A stretch of DNA of 64,000 nt, taken from Gammaproteobacteria bacterium BRH_c0. Lineage in GTDB: Bacteria; Pseudomonadota; Gammaproteobacteria; Pseudomonadales; Porticoccaceae. The DNA lies in NCBI GenBank assembly GCA_000961645.1, contig LADM01000069.1, forward strand, positions 17,578 through 81,577. The letters run 5' to 3'. This document shows, piece after piece, positions 63,286 to 64,000 of this stretch; the stretch's first letter is position 1; each line of letters starts with the position of its first letter. Made by a program: the position numbers and the translations under genes. The notes under the pieces are model-generated. The model searched no databases. It worked only from the letters and a program-made list of their open reading frames with translations, and was not told the origin of the DNA.

Positions 63286-64000
63286 TACTTAATCCATGCC
63301 CCCGTGCGGGGCGCGACCGCCGCCGCCATGTTCCAGCACATACAGGGTGACGTTTCAATCCACGCGCCCCGTGCGGGGCGCGACCTCTAACTGTCCATTT
63401 ATGAGGCTCGTCTTTACCGTTTCAATCCACGCGCCCCGTGCGGGGCGCGACGTGCTGGTGTTGGCGTAATTGAGTATGGCCTGGCGTTTCAATCCACGCG
63501 CCCCGTGCGGGGCGCGACCACCTCCAAAGTCGCGCTGATCACCCGCGAATATGTTTCAATCCACGCGCCCCGTGCGGGGCGCGACGTGCAGGTGGGGTTC
63601 GCCTCGCTTGGTTTGCTCGTTTCAATCCACGCGCCCCGTGCGGGGCGCGACATGGTGTAGGGGTCGCCGCGCAGGTGGTGCCAGCGTTTCAATCCACGCG
63701 CCCCGTGCGGGGCGCGACGGCACCACCTGCGCGGCGACCCCTACACCATCGAGTTTCAATCCACGCGCCCCGTGCGGGGCGCGACGCAGTTTACCGATCG
63801 CGCCCGCGAACTATCCAAAGTTTCAATCCACGCGCCCCGTGCGGGGCGCGACAAAAGGTTTCGATGGGCTCGCAGTCTTTGGGGCCGTTTCAATCCACGC
63901 GCCCCGTGCGGGGCGCGACTTACACATGGGAGCAGCAATGTGACCTAGGGCAAGTTTCAATCCACGCGCCCCGTGCGGGGCGCGACGCAGGTTAAGCCAA
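63286..64000 (-). CRISPR. Type I-C-like CRISPR array, distal (trailer) end, cut by window end
   Basis: Ten identical 33-bp repeats start at 63352, 63419, 63486, 63553, 63619, 63686, 63753, 63820, 63887 and 63954. A degenerate repeat (63286-63317, 5' half decayed, one base short) precedes them. There are ten full spacers of 33-34 nt, and an eleventh is cut at 64000. Read on the minus strand the repeat begins GTCGCGCCCCGC and ends GTGGATTGAAAC, the I-C (Dvulg) consensus. That end and the degenerate left repeat imply leftward transcription, with leader and cas genes to the right of the window. Confidence 0.97.

Noticed and set aside
63489..63995. Several overlapping ORFs rich in FQSTRPVRGAT or SRPARGAWIET
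   Set aside because: They are translations of the CRISPR repeats in different frames, not genes.

Overview
This 64 kb window looks like chromosome from a marine or halophilic gammaproteobacterium. The evidence is the block recJ-thrC-hom-dsbC-xerD, the block rpsP-rimM-trmD-rplS beside ffh, the pilSR pair, and a full ectoine operon with its own aspartokinase. Gene content and order resemble Cellvibrionales or Pseudomonas relatives; the family is an inference from memory of gene order, not a search result. Coding density is high and both strands are used.

Layout. (1) 1-19251 is housekeeping: feoAB (cut by the window start) behind a Fur-like box, recJ, thrC, hom, dsbC, xerD, the rplS-trmD-rimM-rpsP operon, ffh, ypjD, a CorB-type CBS protein, a Nudix hydrolase with a DUF1289 partner, an AbgT transporter and a YgiQ radical-SAM protein. 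(2) 19359-25766 is an osmoadaptation locus: a divergent MarR-type regulator (EctR-like), ectA, ectB, ectC, an ectoine-type aspartokinase and a sodium:solute symporter, closed by a terminator. (3) 25891-50278 is a large accessory catabolic region. It holds two LLM flavin oxidoreductases, paired hot-dog (MaoC-like) proteins, VOC and SnoaL-like small enzymes, a dienelactone-hydrolase-like protein, an acyl-CoA-dehydrogenase-fold monooxygenase, Rieske oxygenase alpha and beta subunits, a P450, a globin, three SDRs, an MDR, an acyl-CoA dehydrogenase, a [3Fe-4S]-type ferredoxin, an MFS carrier, an extradiol dioxygenase, a fumarylacetoacetate-hydrolase-fold enzyme, an enoyl-CoA hydratase and a two-part SSS symporter. 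(4) 50346-58188 holds an RND pump with adaptor, a 698-residue tannase-like hydrolase with a PKD-like tail, and a divergent TetR regulator. (5) 58280-58508 is a decayed ABC-ATPase fragment. (6) 58510-63217 carries nadE and pilSR. (7) From about 63286 to the window end is a type I-C-like CRISPR array with no cas genes in view; repeat orientation and a degenerate left-end repeat place its leader beyond the right edge.

How the genes may work together. Region 3 reads as uptake (MFS, SSS), ring or side-chain hydroxylation (Rieske, P450 with ferredoxin, flavin monooxygenase), dehydrogenation (SDR/MDR), meta ring cleavage (extradiol dioxygenase), hydrolysis (FAH-fold, DLH-like) and CoA-linked degradation (acyl-CoA dehydrogenases, hydratases). 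The substrate cannot be named from sequence alone. Three intergenic regions in this cluster share a 32-bp element with 10-bp inverted arms around a 12-bp spacer, which suggests a small co-regulated set.

The most striking single observation is in the CRISPR array: two neighbouring spacers are reverse complements over 31 nt, so one target site was sampled from both strands.
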